Of a stretch of 64,000 bases of DNA, positions 63,501-64,000 are shown in pieces (the stretch's first letter is position 1; every line of letters begins with the position of its first letter). The DNA is from Limonium bicolor. Its lineage: Eukaryota > Streptophyta > Magnoliopsida > Caryophyllales > Plumbaginaceae. Made by a program: the position numbers and the translations under genes. The DNA lies in the NCBI GenBank assembly GCA_023374045.1, contig CM041778.1, forward strand, positions 91,384,978 to 91,448,977, written 5' to 3'. Below the pieces are notes generated by a model, which saw only the letters and a program-made list of their open reading frames with translations, did not search any database and had not been told where the DNA came from.

Positions 63501-64000
63501 AGAAACAAGAGAGTTATCAGTTTTCAGTTTCCCATTACAGACTTGTGTTTCTGTTTCATTTTTCAGTTTCGTGAGGTTCTGTACAGAGGAGCAGGTAAAT
63601 GTTTATTGTTGAAGTTTTGGGTTTAAAATATAGATGAGACACATAACTTAGTAAGAAGTGCATAGGGGAAAGATTTAGTGATAGTCGGGTGAGAGACAGA
63701 ATGGAATAAAAGGGCTGATAACATAATGTGGTGCTACAGTTTAAGGGTTGGTTTCTGAAAGTTTTCCTCTGTATGATTATGTGACATTGAGCTGTTTGGG
63801 GTTGGTTACGAATTTAAACTGGGGTATAATGCTCAAATATATAGGTAAGCACCTTGGGAGAGATTGAAAGACAGAATTATGATTACACAAAAAGAATCAG
63901 GGAGAAGGCATCTGATTTCATGGTTTCAAGTTTCAGTTTCTGATTTCCTTTTCGTACCTGTTCTGTATAACAGATCACTGAGGTGTTAGTAGTGCTATGA
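60594..64000 (+). repeat. RT-5 3' LTR, first 3.4 kb
   Basis: Colinear with 52317 to about 55750, with scattered substitutions, short indels and shorter AT and TAA microsatellites. The open frames at 61090-61560 and 61612-61897 mirror those of the 5' LTR and are shifted by single-base indels, which argues against constraint on any encoded peptide. Confidence 0.92.
60895..60966 (-). other. tRNA-like sequence, antisense within the RT-5 3' LTR
   Basis: Copy of 52641-52712 with one inserted base in the A-box region (CACCCGG here, CACCGG in the 5' LTR, minus strand). The B-box-like core is unchanged. Confidence 0.65.

Larger units (their letters stand above)
52317..64000 (+). mobile_element. RT-5: gag-only retrotransposon with giant LTRs; 3' LTR truncated by the window
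   Basis: The 5' LTR runs 52317-58767 (6451 bp, TGAAATACCCCT...GGGGGTGTTACA). The internal region is only 1826 bp (58768-60593), and the 3' LTR starts at 60594 and is colinear with the 5' LTR to the window edge. The internal region encodes Gag and no protease, RT, RNase H or integrase. This matches the TR-GAG class, but with unusually long LTRs; the full element would be about 14.7 kb. It must use enzymes from an autonomous relative. The flank GTGTA (52312-52316) is the candidate target-site copy, inside RT-4. Confidence 0.9.

Overview
The window looks like nuclear DNA from a flowering plant, most likely a eudicot, though the species cannot be named. The evidence is a seven-exon cysteine-rich receptor-like kinase gene with GT-AG introns, a plant L1-type LINE, Stowaway and hAT MITEs, and Ty3/gypsy-type LTR elements primed by initiator methionine tRNA. 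Only one ordinary host gene is recognisable. About four fifths of the window is transposable-element DNA.

Layout. 1-11243: RT-1, a minus-strand LTR element with LTRs of about 4.3 kb and a 5.2-kb internal region without coding capacity (LARD-like); its left LTR runs off the window. 11244-11570: unassigned DNA. 11571-17482: a minus-strand L1-type LINE, recognisable from poly(A) to ORF1 but broken by a stop and several frameshifts. 17584-17821: Stowaway MITE. 17835-18858: PIF/Harbinger-like element. 19299-22400: the receptor-like kinase gene on the plus strand. 22401-29542: AT-rich intergenic DNA with a hAT MITE that has a perfect 8-bp target duplication, a 46-bp minisatellite, a 205-bp tandem repeat, a tandem duplication and possible gene fragments. 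29543-64000: a nest of LTR elements. RT-2 (an LTR start at 29543) is cut by RT-3 (33747-44065, minus). RT-3 is cut inside its 5' LTR by RT-4 (44066-52316, plus). RT-4 is cut before its terminal polypurine tract by RT-5 (52317-64000, plus).

RT-3 and RT-5 belong to one unusual family. Their LTRs are giant (6189 and 6451 bp), largely because each carries a degenerate array of roughly 190-bp units. Each LTR also holds a tRNA-like sequence with A and B boxes, antisense to the element. RT-5 encodes only Gag (two CCHC knuckles) in a 1.8-kb internal region, so it resembles a TR-GAG element with giant LTRs. RT-1 and RT-4 have about 4.4-kb LTRs and non-coding internal regions. All the elements share TGAAATACCCC-type LTR starts and GGGGTGTTACA-type ends.

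The most interesting signals are in these elements. (1) A hairpin directly upstream of a TTTTAAGGGGGGTA polypurine tract occurs twice per element, and its stem changes sequence between elements while staying complementary. (2) An array of hairpins with about 72-bp spacing sits mid-LTR in both RT-1 and RT-4, with different stem sequences but the same architecture. (3) The antisense tRNA-like sequence lies in the giant LTRs. (4) Ordered splice-like signals lie inside the giant LTR, just before gag and inside gag. No prokaryotic genes, CRISPR arrays or rRNA genes were seen.
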